Assembly (NCBI RefSeq): GCF_000719285.1
Contig: NZ_JOFS01000020.1
Location: forward strand, 186,001 to 250,000
DNA: 64,000 bases
Direction of reading: 5' to 3'
Source of the DNA: Streptomyces bicolor
Lineage (GTDB): Bacteria; Actinomycetota; Actinomycetes; Streptomycetales; Streptomycetaceae
The notes under the pieces were generated by a model. The model searched no databases, was not told the DNA's origin, and saw only the letters and a program-made list of their open reading frames with translations. Of the stretch, positions 24,743 through 33,471 are shown piece after piece; position 1 is the first letter of the stretch, and each line of letters begins with the position of its first letter. Position numbers and translations under genes: made by a program.

Positions 24743-25753
24743 TCAGCGTCGCTCCGGCTTCGCGCTGCGCGACATCAGCTCCTTGAGGGCGACCACCGGC
24801 GGCTTGCCCTCGTGCACGATGCCGACGACCGTCTCCGTGATCGGCATGTCGACACCGTGCCTGCGGGCCAGATCCAGCACGGACTCACAGGACTTGACGC
24901 CCTCGGCGGTCTGCTTGGTGACCGCAATGGTCTCCTGGAGGGTCATGCCCTTGCCGAGGTTGGTGCCGAAGGTGTGGTTGCGGGACAGCGGCGAGGAGCA
25001 GGTCGCCACCAGGTCGCCGAGGCCCGCGAGGCCGGAGAACGTCAGCGGGTCGGCACCCATCACGAGGCCCAGGCGGGTCGTCTCGGCGAGGCCGCGCGTG
25101 ATGAGCGAGCCCTTGGCGTTGTCGCCGAGTCCCATGCCGTCCGCGATGCCGACGGCGAGGCCGATCACGTTCTTCACGGCACCGCCCAGTTCGCAACCCA
25201 CCACGTCCGTATTGGTGTACGGGCGGAAGTACGGCGTGTGGCAGGCCGCCTGGAGTCGCTGGGCGACGGACTCGTCGGTGCAGGCGACCACGGCGGCGGC
25301 GGGCATGCGCGCGGCGATCTCGCGGGCGAGGTTGGGGCCGGTGACCACGGCGATGCGGTCCGAACCGACCTTGGCGACATCCTCGATGACCTCGCTCATC
25401 CGCATCGCGGAGCCGAGTTCGACGCCCTTCATCAGCGAGACGAGGACCGTGCCGGGCGCGAGCAGCGGCGTCCATTCGGCGAGGTTGCCGCGCAGTGTCT
25501 GCGAGGGGATCGCGAGGACGGTGAAGTCGGCGCCGTGCGCGGCCTCGGCGGCGTCAGGCGTCGCCCGCAGGTTCTCCGGGAGTTCGACTCCGGGGAGATA
25601 GTCGGGGTTCGTACGGCTGGAGTTGACCGCTTCCGCGAGTTCGGCGCGGCGGGCCCAGAGGGTCACCTCGCAGCCGGCGTCGGCGAGAACCATGCCGAAG
25701 GCGGTGCCCCACGATCCCGTGCCCATGACGGCCGCCTTGACGGGCTTGCTCAC
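24743..25753 (-). CDS. gpsA: Glycerol-3-phosphate dehydrogenase [NAD(P)+]
   Basis: 336 aa; reduces dihydroxyacetone phosphate to sn-glycerol-3-phosphate for phospholipids. The Rossmann motif MGTGSWGTAFGMVLADAG is at the N-terminus. The catalytic Lys segment is GCELGGAVKNVIGLAVGIADG, and the substrate Arg/Asn motif is SRNHTFGTNLGKG. The start GTG at 25753 overlaps the plsC stop (GTGA), indicating coupling. Confidence 0.96.
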   Translation of the reverse strand: MSKPVKAAVMGTGSWGTAFGMVLADAGCEVTLWARRAELAEAVNSSRTNPDYLPGVELPENLRATPDAAEAAHGADFTVLAIPSQTLRGNLAEWTPLLAPGTVLVSLMKGVELGSAMRMSEVIEDVAKVGSDRIAVVTGPNLAREIAARMPAAAVVACTDESVAQRLQAACHTPYFRPYTNTDVVGCELGGAVKNVIGLAVGIADGMGLGDNAKGSLITRGLAETTRLGLVMGADPLTFSGLAGLGDLVATCSSPLSRNHTFGTNLGKGMTLQETIAVTKQTAEGVKSCESVLDLARRHGVDMPITETVVGIVHEGKPPVVALKELMSRSAKPERR

Positions 25754-26538
25754 GTGCCCTGCCCCTCTTCCTGCTCGGCCTTCGCCTGCTGCACCCGCTG
25801 GGTCTGCGCGGCCGTCCTGCGCCGCTGCTCGATGCGCTCCTGGCGCGGGTCGTACGGCCTGTCGGGCGCCTTCTCGCCGCGGATCTCCTCCAGCTGGCGG
25901 GTGATGGCGGCCATGATGACCTCGGTCGCCTCCTTCAGCAGCTCCGGGGTCATCTCCTTGTCGTAGAACCGCGAGAGGTCCACGGGCGGGCCGGCGAGCA
26001 CCCGGTGGGTCTTGCGCGGAAGGAGGTTGGCCTTCTTGGCGTAGGGCGGCAGGAGTTCGTTGGCCCCCCACTGCGCCACCGGGATCACCGGGCACTTGGT
26101 CTGCAGGGCGACGCGCGCGGCACCGGTCTTGCCGGTCATGGGCCACTGGTCCGGGTCCCGGGTGATGGTGCCCTCTGGATAGAAGGCGACGCACTCGCCG
26201 CGCTCGACCGCGTCGATCGCGGCACGAAAGGCGCTCAGCGCGTCCGTGGTCTCCCGGTAGACGGGGATCTGCCCGGTGCCGCGCATCGCGGCTCCGATGA
26301 ATCCCTTCTTGAAAAGCCCGCTCTTCGCCAGGAATCGCGGAACCCTGCCGGTGTTGTACTGAAAGTGCCCGTACGTGAAGGGATCGATGTGCGAATTGTG
26401 GTTCACCGCGGTGATAAATCCGCCCTCGGCCGGAATGTGCTCCATTCCACGCCAGTCCCGCTTGATCAGAACGACCAGCGGCGGTTTGCAGAGCACCGCG
26501 GCGAAGCGGTACCAGAAGCCGATTCTGCGGCGGGGCAC
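25750..26538 (-). CDS. 1-acyl-sn-glycerol-3-phosphate acyltransferase (PlsC family)
   Basis: 262 aa membrane-associated acyltransferase, making phosphatidic acid from lysophosphatidate. Motif I NHNSHID (NHxxxxD), motif II GQIPVYRET, motif III AFYPEGTITRD and motif IV VIPVAQWG are all present. The C-terminal tail is a charged, Gln-rich helix (QERIEQRRRTAAQ). It is coupled to gpsA by a 4-bp overlap. Codon use in the first third is locally AT-rich (GGATTT, AAT, CTTTTC) against the surroundings. Confidence 0.92.
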   Translation of the reverse strand: MPRRRIGFWYRFAAVLCKPPLVVLIKRDWRGMEHIPAEGGFITAVNHNSHIDPFTYGHFQYNTGRVPRFLAKSGLFKKGFIGAAMRGTGQIPVYRETTDALSAFRAAIDAVERGECVAFYPEGTITRDPDQWPMTGKTGAARVALQTKCPVIPVAQWGANELLPPYAKKANLLPRKTHRVLAGPPVDLSRFYDKEMTPELLKEATEVIMAAITRQLEEIRGEKAPDRPYDPRQERIEQRRRTAAQTQRVQQAKAEQEEGQGT

Positions 26539-26707
26539 GCGCGCACCTTCCTCTAGGGATCAAGGACGTGGGGCCGGGGGGCCGCACAAGTGTCGCCCCA
26601 GGCCGCCGGTCTGTCGAGAACACCGTACGCCTCGCCGCTCCCACCGCCAGATGGCCCTGGTGACGGCTGAGTGACAATGGCCGCGACTAGAGAGGGACGG
26701 AACGCTG

Positions 26708-27421
26708 GTGCAGTGGACCTTGGTCGTACCCCTGAAGCCCTTGGCGCGGGCGAAGAGCAGGCTCGCGGACACCGCGGCGGACGGTCTGCGCCCGGGCCTG
26801 GCCCTCGCCTTCGCCCAGGACACCGTGGCCGCGGCGCTGGCCTGCCCGGCGGTGAAGGATGTGGCAGTCGTCACGAACGACGCCCTGGCGGGCCGCGAGC
26901 TGGGCGCACTTGGCGCGCACATCGTCCCGGACGAGCCGGGCGGCGGCCTGAACGCAGCACTGGCACACGCGGCGGCGGTCGTACGCGCGTCCCGACCCGA
27001 TACCGCCGTGGCTGCCCTGAACGCCGATCTCCCGGCGCTGCGCCCCCTGGAACTGGCCCGCGTCCTGGACTCGGCTGCGGAATTCCCCCGCGCATTTCTC
27101 TCGGACGCGGCGGCAATAGGAACGACTCTGCTGGCCGCGACCCCCGGTAATGAATTGTTGCCCGCATTCGGCGAGCATTCCCGGGCCCGCCACCGCGCGT
27201 CGGGCGCGATGGAACTCCGCCTCGACGACGTGGACTCCATACGCCAGGACGTGGACACCGGCGAGGATCTCCGAGCCGCACTGGCCTTGGGGGTGGGCCC
27301 ACGAACGGCGGCGGCCGCACGTCTGCTGATCAAGGAACGGCAGCCGCAACGCCCTGAAGGGCCGCTGGGAACAGCGCGATCAGCCCCCACGGTGCCGCAC
27401 CCGAACCACAACCCGTCGTAG
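26708..27421 (+). CDS. cofC: 2-phospho-L-lactate / phosphoenolpyruvate guanylyltransferase (F420 synthesis)
   Basis: 237 aa; activates 2-phospholactate or phosphoenolpyruvate with GTP for coenzyme F420. The N-terminus WTLVVPLKPLARAKSRLAD matches the family, and the metal/nucleotide segment AVAALNADLPALRP replaces the usual GDLP motif as NADLP. GTG start at 26708. It is divergent from plsC. A patch at about 27085-27180 uses rare codons (GCA, ATA, GGA, ACT, GGT, AAT, TTG), unlike the rest of the gene. Confidence 0.9.
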   Translation: MQWTLVVPLKPLARAKSRLADTAADGLRPGLALAFAQDTVAAALACPAVKDVAVVTNDALAGRELGALGAHIVPDEPGGGLNAALAHAAAVVRASRPDTAVAALNADLPALRPLELARVLDSAAEFPRAFLSDAAAIGTTLLAATPGNELLPAFGEHSRARHRASGAMELRLDDVDSIRQDVDTGEDLRAALALGVGPRTAAAARLLIKERQPQRPEGPLGTARSAPTVPHPNHNPS

Positions 27422-27430
27422 GCTGCAGCC

Positions 27431-27634
27431 ATGCAGGCCACCGCATACACCTACGACGCCGAAACCCGCTCCGGCAGTGTGCTGCTGGACGACGGCACCC
27501 CGGTCCCCTTCGACGCCCCCGCGTTCGACGCGGGCGGACTGCGGCTGTTGCGCCCCGGTCAGCGGGTGCGCATCGAGACGGAGGGCAAGGGCGAGGCCCT
27601 GCGGATCACGCTGGTGACGTTGCAGACGCTCTGA
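27431..27634 (+). CDS. Small beta-rich conserved protein, cold-shock-like (67 aa)
   Basis: MQATAYTYDAETRSGSVLLD, then DGTPVPFDAPAF, LLRPGQRVRIETEG and ITLVTLQTL. The pattern of short strands with a 'LLRPGQRV.IE' turn resembles a truncated cold-shock/OB fold in which the aromatic RNA-binding motifs are reduced. It starts 10 bp after cofC, so it is probably cotranscribed. Function is unknown. Confidence 0.85.
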   Translation: MQATAYTYDAETRSGSVLLDDGTPVPFDAPAFDAGGLRLLRPGQRVRIETEGKGEALRITLVTLQTL

Positions 27635-27661
27635 ACCGTCACAGAACCCCGAACACGCCGC

Positions 27662-27689
27662 GGGCCGGGCTCCAAACGGAGTCCGGCCC
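27662..27689. terminator. Bidirectional hairpin between the cofC unit and hupS
   Basis: gggccgggctcc / ggagtccggccc (11 of 12) with an AAAC loop, placed between convergent genes. Confidence 0.7.
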
Positions 27690-27713
27690 GGCGCGTGAGT
27701 GCCCTCGGCGGTC

Positions 27714-28358
27714 CTACCTGCTGCGCGCGGTCCTCTTGGCGGTGGCCTTCCGCGCCGTCGACTTCTTGGCCGGGGCCTTCTTGGCGGTCGCCTTCTTCGC
27801 CGGGGCCTTCTTGGCCGTCGCCTTCTTGGCGGTGGTCTTCTTCGCCGCGGTCGTCTTCTTGGCGGCGGCCGTCGTCTTCTTGGCCGGCGCCTTCTTCGCG
27901 GTCGTCTTCTTGGCGGCGGCCGTCGTCTTCTTGGCCGGCGCCTTCTTCGCGGTCGTCTTCTTCGCCGCGGCCGCCTTGGTGGTCTTCTTCGCGGCGGCCT
28001 TCTTGACCGTTGCCGCGGCGCCACCGGTCAGGCTGCCCTTGGGCGCCTTCTTGACGGCGACCTCGCCGCCCCGCGGGAGCTTCTTCGAGCCGCTCACCAG
28101 GTCCTTGAAGCCCTGACCCGCACGGAAGCGCGGAACGGAGGTCTTCTTGACCCGAACCCGCTCGCCCGTCTGAGGATTGCGGGCGTAACGAGCCGGACGG
28201 TCGACCTTCTCGAACGAACCGAAGCCGGTGACCGAGACCCGCTCACCACCGACGACTGCGCGGACGATCGCGTCCAGTACATGGTCGACAGCATCGGCGG
28301 CCTGCTGGCGGCCGCCCATCTTGTCGGCAATCGCTTCTACGAGCTGCGCCTTGTTCAC
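27714..28358 (-). CDS. hupS: HU-family histone-like nucleoid protein HupS with Lys/Ala-rich tail
   Basis: 214 aa. Residues 1-93 are a complete HU fold: [40 protein letters not shown] and [12 protein letters not shown]. Residues 105-214 are a basic (A/T)KK-repeat tail ([19 protein letters not shown] style) like the histone-H1-like tails of actinobacterial HupB/HupS. It is the second Streptomyces HU, linked in S. coelicolor to spore nucleoid compaction. The tail repeats make the DNA repetitive (27760-28000). Confidence 0.95.
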   Translation of the reverse strand: MNKAQLVEAIADKMGGRQQAADAVDHVLDAIVRAVVGGERVSVTGFGSFEKVDRPARYARNPQTGERVRVKKTSVPRFRAGQGFKDLVSGSKKLPRGGEVAVKKAPKGSLTGGAAATVKKAAAKKTTKAAAAKKTTAKKAPAKKTTAAAKKTTAKKAPAKKTTAAAKKTTAAKKTTAKKATAKKAPAKKATAKKAPAKKSTARKATAKRTARSR

Positions 28359-28497
28359 GTCTTCCCCTTCGGAGACATCGCCAGAACGAAAGTGTTCAAG
28401 CTTTTTCGCACGTTAGGCAGATATATACCGCAAATCAAACACGAAACGGGCTAATCACCCTTGTGCCGCAACAGACTCGGCGATCTCGAAGGTGTTC

Positions 28498-28728
28498 TCA
28501 GCGTTCCTCTTCGGGGAATCGCCCCGCGTCGAGGTCCGCGATGAACCGCTCCAGACGCCTTGTCGCTTCGGCGACGTCGTGCTTGGCCGCGGCCGTAATG
28601 ACCAGCAGCTTCCGGGTCAGCGCCATCCGTACGCCCTCCGGGACTTGCAGTGCGCGCACCCTGGCGTGCGCTTCCTTGAGTTGGTCCGCGACTGCCGCAT
28701 AGAGCTCGAGTTGGCCGTCGTGTTCCAT
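28498..28728 (-). CDS. Small conserved helical protein (76 aa)
   Basis: MEHDGQLELYAAVADQLKEA, followed by RMALTRKLLVITAAAKHD and ATRRLERFIADLDAGRF. It is entirely helical and charged, with no membrane segment. I chose the ATG at 28728 because codon use upstream loses coding character. It sits between hupS and leuD. Function is unknown. Confidence 0.75.
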   Translation of the reverse strand: MEHDGQLELYAAVADQLKEAHARVRALQVPEGVRMALTRKLLVITAAAKHDVAEATRRLERFIADLDAGRFPEEER

Positions 28729-28913
28729 GCACAGATTGTGCCATCTGGGGCGAGTTGTCGCCTGCCAGGGGTGCAACTCCGGCCTCAAATGGCCTTCCGG
28801 GCACTTGCGGAAGCCGCGGTCATGGGATTCGCGTACCCCGGCAACACCCCTCGTAACGTGGGAAGTTGAACTCGTCGTCAAGCCGCGCAGGGCCGTTCGG
28901 GTGCAGACATGCC

Positions 28914-28945
28914 GGTACCCCCGATCGGGGCCGATCGGGGGTACC
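28914..28945 (-). terminator. leuCD terminator hairpin
   Basis: Perfect 15-bp arms ggtacccccgatcgg / ccgatcgggggtacc with a 2-nt loop, 49 bp after the leuD stop. There is no T-tract, as is common in Streptomyces. Confidence 0.75.
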
Positions 28946-28993
28946 GAGGGGGTGTTGCGGTGTCCGAAAGTCGCCTTGCGCGGCGGCCTCGGA

Positions 28994-29587
28994 TCAGGCC
29001 TGGAGCGTGCGCGGCTTGAACGACGGCCGCTTCGCCTCGTAGGCGGCGATGTCACCCTCGTTCTGCAGGGTGATCGAGATGTCGTCGAGGCCGTTCAGCA
29101 GCCGCCAGCGGGAGTTCTCGTCCAGCTCGAAGGAGGCGGTGATGCCTTCCGCACGAACCTCACGAGCCTCAAGGTCCACAGTGACCTCAGCAGTCGGGTC
29201 CTTTTCGGTGAGCTCCCACAGCGCGTCCACGATCTTCTGCTCCAGAACCACCGTGAGCAGGCCGTTCTTGAGCGAGTTGCCGCGGAAGATGTCCGCGAAG
29301 CGCGAGGAGATCACGGCCTTGAAGCCGTAGTTCTGCAGCGCCCACACGGCGTGCTCACGGGAGGAACCGGTGCCGAAGTCGGGACCGGCGACCAGCACCG
29401 TGGCGCCTTCGCGCTCGGGCCGGTTGAGCACGAACTCCGGGTCCTTGCGCCAGGCCTCGAACAGCCCGTCCTCGAAACCGTCCCGGGTCACCTTCTTGAG
29501 CCAGTGAGCAGGGATGATCTGGTCGGTGTCGACGTTGGAGCGGCGCAGCGGAACGGCCCGTCCGGTGTGCGTGGTGAATGCTTCCAT
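28994..29587 (-). CDS. leuD: 3-isopropylmalate dehydratase, small subunit
   Basis: 197 aa; swivel-domain subunit of isopropylmalate isomerase in leucine synthesis. [39 protein letters not shown] (substrate-binding S-S-R-E) and [15 protein letters not shown] are characteristic. It follows leuC after 6 bp. Confidence 0.96.
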   Translation of the reverse strand: MEAFTTHTGRAVPLRRSNVDTDQIIPAHWLKKVTRDGFEDGLFEAWRKDPEFVLNRPEREGATVLVAGPDFGTGSSREHAVWALQNYGFKAVISSRFADIFRGNSLKNGLLTVVLEQKIVDALWELTEKDPTAEVTVDLEAREVRAEGITASFELDENSRWRLLNGLDDISITLQNEGDIAAYEAKRPSFKPRTLQA

Positions 29588-29593
29588 GACTGA

Positions 29594-31024
29594 TCAGACT
29601 CCAGCGGGCGTACGGGTCTCGGCGTCGGACAGGTCGGCCGGGGAGGCCAGGTGGCCCAGGACCGCGGTGGCCGCCGCGACCTGCGGCGACACCAGGTGCG
29701 TACGACCGCCCTTGCCCTGCCGGCCCTCGAAGTTGCGGTTGGAGGTGGACGCGGAGCGCTCACCGGGGGCCAGCTGGTCCGGGTTCATGCCCAGGCACAT
29801 CGAGCAGCCCGCGTGCCGCCATTCGGCGCCGGCCTCCTTGAAGACGACGTCCAGGCCCTCGGAGACGGCCTGCAGGCCCACCCGCGCGGAGCCGGGGACG
29901 ACCAGCATCCGTACGCCGTCGGCGACTTTGCGGCCCTTCACGAGCTCGGCGGCGGCGCGCAGGTCCTCGATGCGGCCGTTGGTGCAGGAGCCTACGAAGA
30001 CGGTGTCCACCTTGATGGAGCGCAGCGGCTGACCGGCCTCCAACCCCATGTATTCCAGGGCCTTTTCGGCGGCGAGGCGCTCCGAAGCGTCTTCGTACGA
30101 AGCCGGATCGGGGACGGACGCGGAAAGCGGCGCACCCTGGCCGGGGTTGGTGCCCCAGGTGACGAACGGCGACAGTTCGGCGGCCTCGATCACGACCTCG
30201 GCGTCGAACTCGGCGTCGTCGTCGGTCTTCAGCGTCTTCCAGTACGCGACGGCGGCGTCCCAGTCCTCGCCCTTGGGCGCGTGCGGACGGCCCTCGAGGT
30301 AGTCGAAGGTGGTCTGGTCGGGGGCGATCATGCCCGCGCGGGCGCCGGCCTCGATCGACATGTTGCAGATGGTCATCCGGGCCTCCATCGAGAGCTTCTC
30401 GATGGCGGAGCCGCGGTACTCCAGGACATAGCCCTGGCCGCCGCCGGTACCGATCTTGGCGATGATCGCCAGGATCAGGTCCTTGGCGGTGACGCCGTCG
30501 GGCAGTTCGCCGTTGACGGTGATGGCCATGGTCTTCGGGCGGACCAGCGGCAGCGTCTGGGTCGCCAGCACGTGCTCCACCTGGGAGGTGCCGATGCCGA
30601 ACGCCAGGCCGCCGAAGGCGCCGTGCGTGGAGGTGTGGGAGTCACCGCAGACGACGGTCATGCCGGGCTGGGTCAGACCCAGCTGCGGGCCGACGACGTG
30701 CACGACGCCCTGCTCGACGTCGCCCAGCGGGTGCAGACGCACACCGAATTCGGCGGCGTTCTTGCGCAGCGTCTCCAGCTGGACGCGGGAGACCGGGTCC
30801 GCGATGGGCTTGTCGATGTCGAGGGTCGGGGTGTTGTGGTCCTCGGTGGCGATGGTCAGGTCGAGCCGACGCACCTTGCGACCGCTCTTGCGGAGGCCGT
30901 CGAAGGCCTGCGGGCTGGTCACCTCGTGCAGCAGGTGCAGATCGATGAAGAGGAGGTCGGGCTCGCCCTCGGCGCGCCGGACGACATGGTCGTCCCAGAC
31001 CTTCTCCGCGAGTGTCCTACCCAT
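29594..31024 (-). CDS. leuC: 3-isopropylmalate dehydratase, large subunit
   Basis: 476 aa; aconitase-family [4Fe-4S] isomerase. [20 protein letters not shown] holds the active-site Ser/His segment. The cluster Cys ligands are in [13 protein letters not shown] and [13 protein letters not shown]. The ATG at 31024 ([15 protein letters not shown]) has GGAGG upstream. It is divergent from ndgR, whose product is known in S. coelicolor to control leuCD. Confidence 0.97.
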   Translation of the reverse strand: MGRTLAEKVWDDHVVRRAEGEPDLLFIDLHLLHEVTSPQAFDGLRKSGRKVRRLDLTIATEDHNTPTLDIDKPIADPVSRVQLETLRKNAAEFGVRLHPLGDVEQGVVHVVGPQLGLTQPGMTVVCGDSHTSTHGAFGGLAFGIGTSQVEHVLATQTLPLVRPKTMAITVNGELPDGVTAKDLILAIIAKIGTGGGQGYVLEYRGSAIEKLSMEARMTICNMSIEAGARAGMIAPDQTTFDYLEGRPHAPKGEDWDAAVAYWKTLKTDDDAEFDAEVVIEAAELSPFVTWGTNPGQGAPLSASVPDPASYEDASERLAAEKALEYMGLEAGQPLRSIKVDTVFVGSCTNGRIEDLRAAAELVKGRKVADGVRMLVVPGSARVGLQAVSEGLDVVFKEAGAEWRHAGCSMCLGMNPDQLAPGERSASTSNRNFEGRQGKGGRTHLVSPQVAAATAVLGHLASPADLSDAETRTPAGV

Positions 31025-31173
31025 CGCTTTCCCTCCGGCCGGCATACGGTCCACCGGCCCAACTAGAGATCTTGAGAAGGCGGCCACCGCCCACGCCCCT
31101 GTGTACGGGCGCCCGCCGCCAGGCCCGTTTCGTTTCGCGGGCCGCTCTGCCTTCGTTCTTCCAGAGTGGCGTG

Positions 31174-31213
31174 TTCCACGGAAAATTGAACTTGCGTTTC
31201 ACAGAGTGAGACG
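31174..31213. promoter_or_regulatory. Candidate NdgR operator sites between leuC and ndgR
   Basis: Two palindromes 21 bp apart: TTCCACGGAA (31174-31183) and cgtttca-N5-tgagacg (31195-31213, 6 of 7). The second ends 13 bp before the ndgR start. IclR-family dimers bind such sites, and NdgR is known to bind the leuC promoter, so dual control is inferred. Confidence 0.45.
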
Positions 31214-31226
31214 CGAGTATCGTTTC

Positions 31227-31943
31227 ATGGACAACAGTAGCGGCGTCGGCGTTCTGGACAAGGCAGCCCTTGTCCTGAGCGCCCTGGAGTCCGGTCCGGC
31301 CACCCTCGCAGGGCTCGTCTCGGCCACCGGACTGGCACGACCCACGGCCCACCGGCTGGCCGTGGCTCTGGAACACCACCGCATGGTGGCGCGCGACATG
31401 CAGGGCCGTTTCATTCTCGGCCCTCGCCTGGCAGAACTGGCCGCGGCCGCGGGTGAGGACCGTCTCCTCGCCACCGCCGGCCCGGTCCTCACCCACCTCC
31501 GTGACGTCACGGGCGAGAGCGCGCAGCTCTACCGCCGCCAGGGCGACATGCGTATCTGCGTAGCCGCGGCGGAGCGTCTGTCCGGCCTGCGGGACACGGT
31601 CCCGGTCGGCTCGACGCTCACGATGAAGGCGGGCTCCTCGGCACAGATCCTCATGGCCTGGGAGGAGCCGGAGCGCCTGCACCGGGGCCTGCAGGGCGCC
31701 CGCTTCACGGCCACGGCCCTGTCGGGCGTACGACGCCGGGGCTGGGCCCAGTCGATCGGCGAGCGCGAGCCGGGCGTCGCGTCCGTCTCCGCGCCCGTAC
31801 GTGGCCCGTCGAACCGCGTGGTGGCCGCCGTATCGGTCTCCGGCCCGATCGAGCGCCTGACGCGCCACCCGGGCCGTATGCACGCCCAGGCGGTCATCGA
31901 CGCCGCCGCCCGCCTCTCCGAGGCCCTGCGCCGCACGGGCTGA
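31227..31943 (+). CDS. ndgR: IclR-family regulator NdgR (amino-acid metabolism)
   Basis: 238 aa. N-terminal wHTH: VLDKAALVLSALESGPATLA, then GLARPTAHRLAVALEHH as recognition helix. C-terminal IclR effector domain: DMRICVAAAERLSGLRDTVP, VGSTLTMKAGSSAQILMAWE and VSVSGPIERL. In S. coelicolor NdgR controls leucine/isoleucine and nitrogen-dependent genes and influences antibiotic output. It is divergent from leuCD, as in all Streptomyces I recall. The ATG at 31227 gives MDNSSGVGVL. Confidence 0.94.
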   Translation: MDNSSGVGVLDKAALVLSALESGPATLAGLVSATGLARPTAHRLAVALEHHRMVARDMQGRFILGPRLAELAAAAGEDRLLATAGPVLTHLRDVTGESAQLYRRQGDMRICVAAAERLSGLRDTVPVGSTLTMKAGSSAQILMAWEEPERLHRGLQGARFTATALSGVRRRGWAQSIGEREPGVASVSAPVRGPSNRVVAAVSVSGPIERLTRHPGRMHAQAVIDAAARLSEALRRTG

Positions 31944-32016
31944 CCTTTCGGGTACGTCGACGAGGGGACCTGCCTCAACGCCGCGGCAGGCCCCCTCGTT
32001 CCCCCGATCCCCCCGG

Positions 32017-32500
32017 TCACCCGGCCTCTTCGGCCACCCCTGCCGCGGGCCGGTATGCGAACCGGCCCGTGCGCCGCGGCGAGCCCGAACGCCGGCATGT
32101 CCGCGTAGATCGACTCGTACGCGCCCTCTGGCACGACATACGCCTCGTGCCAGATCCCCACATGCCCGCGCGTCTTCCCCGCCCGCTCCTTGCGGTTGAT
32201 GATCCCCCAGACCTTGTGGTGGAACATGTCGGGCGCCGTCGCGTAGGCGTAGAGCTTCTCCTTGGACTCCCAGTACTGGACGACGTAGTACGTCCGCGGC
32301 GAGCCCGCCAGCAGCACGCGCCCCAGCAGCCCCCGGTCGCTGTCCCCCGCAAGCTCCCCAAGCATGCGGAACATCGACAGCATGACCGGCAGCCACTGGT
32401 GCACCGCCCAGAAGTGGTTGATCCGCATCCCGATGAGCAGGACCACCACATCGCCTTCGGTGTCCGCGGTCGTACGACCCAGCACCGGCTTGGCGAACAT
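32017..32500 (-). CDS. DUF4188-family (monooxygenase-like) protein, probably frameshifted near the C-terminus
   Basis: The start MFAKPVLGRTTADTEGDVVV (ATG at 32500) and the core (VLLIGMRINHFWAVHQWLP, YYVVQYWESKEKLYAYA, HVGIWHEAYVVPEGAYESIY, DMPAFGL) are DUF4188, a ferredoxin-like fold related to antibiotic monooxygenases. The frame then runs on to 31529, using rare codons (ATA, AGG, CGA, AGA) and overlapping ndgR antisense. One base shift at about 32050-32065 instead gives FAYRPAAGVAEEAG and a stop at 32017, with normal codons and the usual length of about 160 aa. The shift point falls in the palindrome cgggccggt/accggcccg (32046-32069), so real mutation and sequencing compression are both possible. 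Confidence 0.65.
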
Positions 32501-32523
32501 GGCGGCCCCCTGGTTCTCTCGTC

Positions 32524-32574
32524 GGATAGCGGCACTATCCATCTGCCGATGCTTGGATAGTGACACTTCCCAAG
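32524..32574. promoter_or_regulatory. Operator/promoter region between the DUF4188 gene and the MerR gene
   Basis: ggatag-N5-ctatcc (32524-32540) and cttgg-N13-ccaag (32552-32574), the latter containing a further ggatagtg. Paired long palindromes in a divergent intergenic region suit a MerR-type regulator acting on both genes. Confidence 0.5.
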
Positions 32575-32589
32575 GAGAGGCGTCAACAC

Positions 32590-33234
32590 ATGCGACTGGG
32601 CGAACTGAGCGAGCGCAGCGGGGTGTCCACCGCGACGATCAAGTACTACCTGCGCGAAGGCCTGTTGGCGCCGGGTCGGCAGATCAACGCGACGACGGCC
32701 GAGTACGGCGAGGAGCATCTGCGCCGGCTGCGGCTGGTGCGGGCACTGATCCAGGTGGGCAGGGTTCCGGTGGCGAACGCCAAGCAGGCCCTCAAACACG
32801 TCGACGACGACTCCCTGGGGCTCACCATGCGGCTGGGCGCGGCCCTGTGGGAGCTGCCGCAGGGTCCCGAGCCGGATGAAGCGGACCCGGCGACGGCCGG
32901 CGCGCGGGCTCAGGTGGACCGGCTGTTGGCCGAGCTGGGCTGGGAATCCGCCCGGGAGATCGGCGCGCTGTCCCCCGTACACCGTTCCCTGGTGGCGCTG
33001 GTGGCCCTGCTGATCCGGCTCGGCTATCCCTGCGACGCTGAACTCATGGCGCCTTACGCACAGTTGATGCACGCGGCGGCCCGGCTGGACCTCGACCGGA
33101 TGGAGACGTACGAGTCCGACGCGGAGAAGGTCGAGCTCGCGGTCTCCTCAGCGGTGCTCTTCGAGCCGGTGCTGCGGGCGCTGCACCGGATGGCGCAGGA
33201 GGAGGAGTCGGCGCGGCGCTACGGCATCGTGTGA
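32590..33234 (+). CDS. MerR-family transcriptional regulator
   Basis: 214 aa. N-terminal MerR helix-turn-helix and wing: MRLGELSERSGVSTATIKYY, then LREGLLAPGRQINATTAEYG and EEHLRRLRLVRALIQVG. A large C-terminal helical effector domain (about 130 aa) has no Cys metal pocket, so it probably senses an organic ligand. It is divergent from the DUF4188 gene, the likely target. An AGGAG site precedes the ATG at a long spacing; an in-frame GTG at 32560 is an alternative start. Confidence 0.9.
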   Translation: MRLGELSERSGVSTATIKYYLREGLLAPGRQINATTAEYGEEHLRRLRLVRALIQVGRVPVANAKQALKHVDDDSLGLTMRLGAALWELPQGPEPDEADPATAGARAQVDRLLAELGWESAREIGALSPVHRSLVALVALLIRLGYPCDAELMAPYAQLMHAAARLDLDRMETYESDAEKVELAVSSAVLFEPVLRALHRMAQEEESARRYGIV

Positions 33235-33240
33235 ACGCCG

Positions 33241-33270
33241 AAGGGGCCCCCGCCGAAGCGGAGACCCCTT
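33241..33270. terminator. Hairpin shared by the MerR gene and the tRNA cluster
   Basis: 13-nt arms aaggggcccccgc / gcggagacccctt (imperfect) with a CGAA loop, between the MerR stop and the last tRNA. Confidence 0.65.
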
Positions 33271-33278
33271 GCGATATG

Positions 33279-33351
33279 TACCCCCGACCGGATTCGAACC
33301 GGCGCTACCGCCTTGAGAGGGCGGCGTGCTAGGCCGCTACACAACGGGGGC
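33279..33351 (-). tRNA. tRNA-Glu (CTC)
   Basis: 73 nt. On the minus strand the acceptor stem is GCCCCCG paired with CGGGGGT, discriminator A; the T-arm reads GGTTCGAATCC. The anticodon loop CTCTCAA on stem CCGCC/GGCGG gives anticodon CTC. CCA is not encoded. It is the last of five tRNAs. Confidence 0.95.
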
Positions 33352-33379
33352 GTGGACGCTGCGTTTCCGCAGGCCCGAG

Positions 33380-33451
33380 CTGGTCTACCTGGACTCGAAC
33401 CAAGACTAACTGAACCAGAATCAGTCGTGCTGCCAATTACACCATAGACCA
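33380..33451 (-). tRNA. tRNA-Gln (CTG)
   Basis: 72 nt. Acceptor TGGTCTA/TAGACCA, discriminator G. The anticodon stem ACTGA/TCAGT with loop TTCTGGT gives CTG; the T-arm is GGTTCGAGTCC. Confidence 0.95.
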
Positions 33452-33471
33452 ATGTGGTTTAGACCAGACAG

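Noticed and set aside
27760..28010. Repetitive DNA resembling a CRISPR or satellite array
   Set aside because: It is the Lys/Ala-repeat coding tail of hupS; units vary and there are no spacers.
31529..32016. C-terminal extension of the DUF4188 frame into ndgR
   Set aside because: Rare codons, no family match and 415 bp of antisense overlap with ndgR; treated as frameshift consequence.
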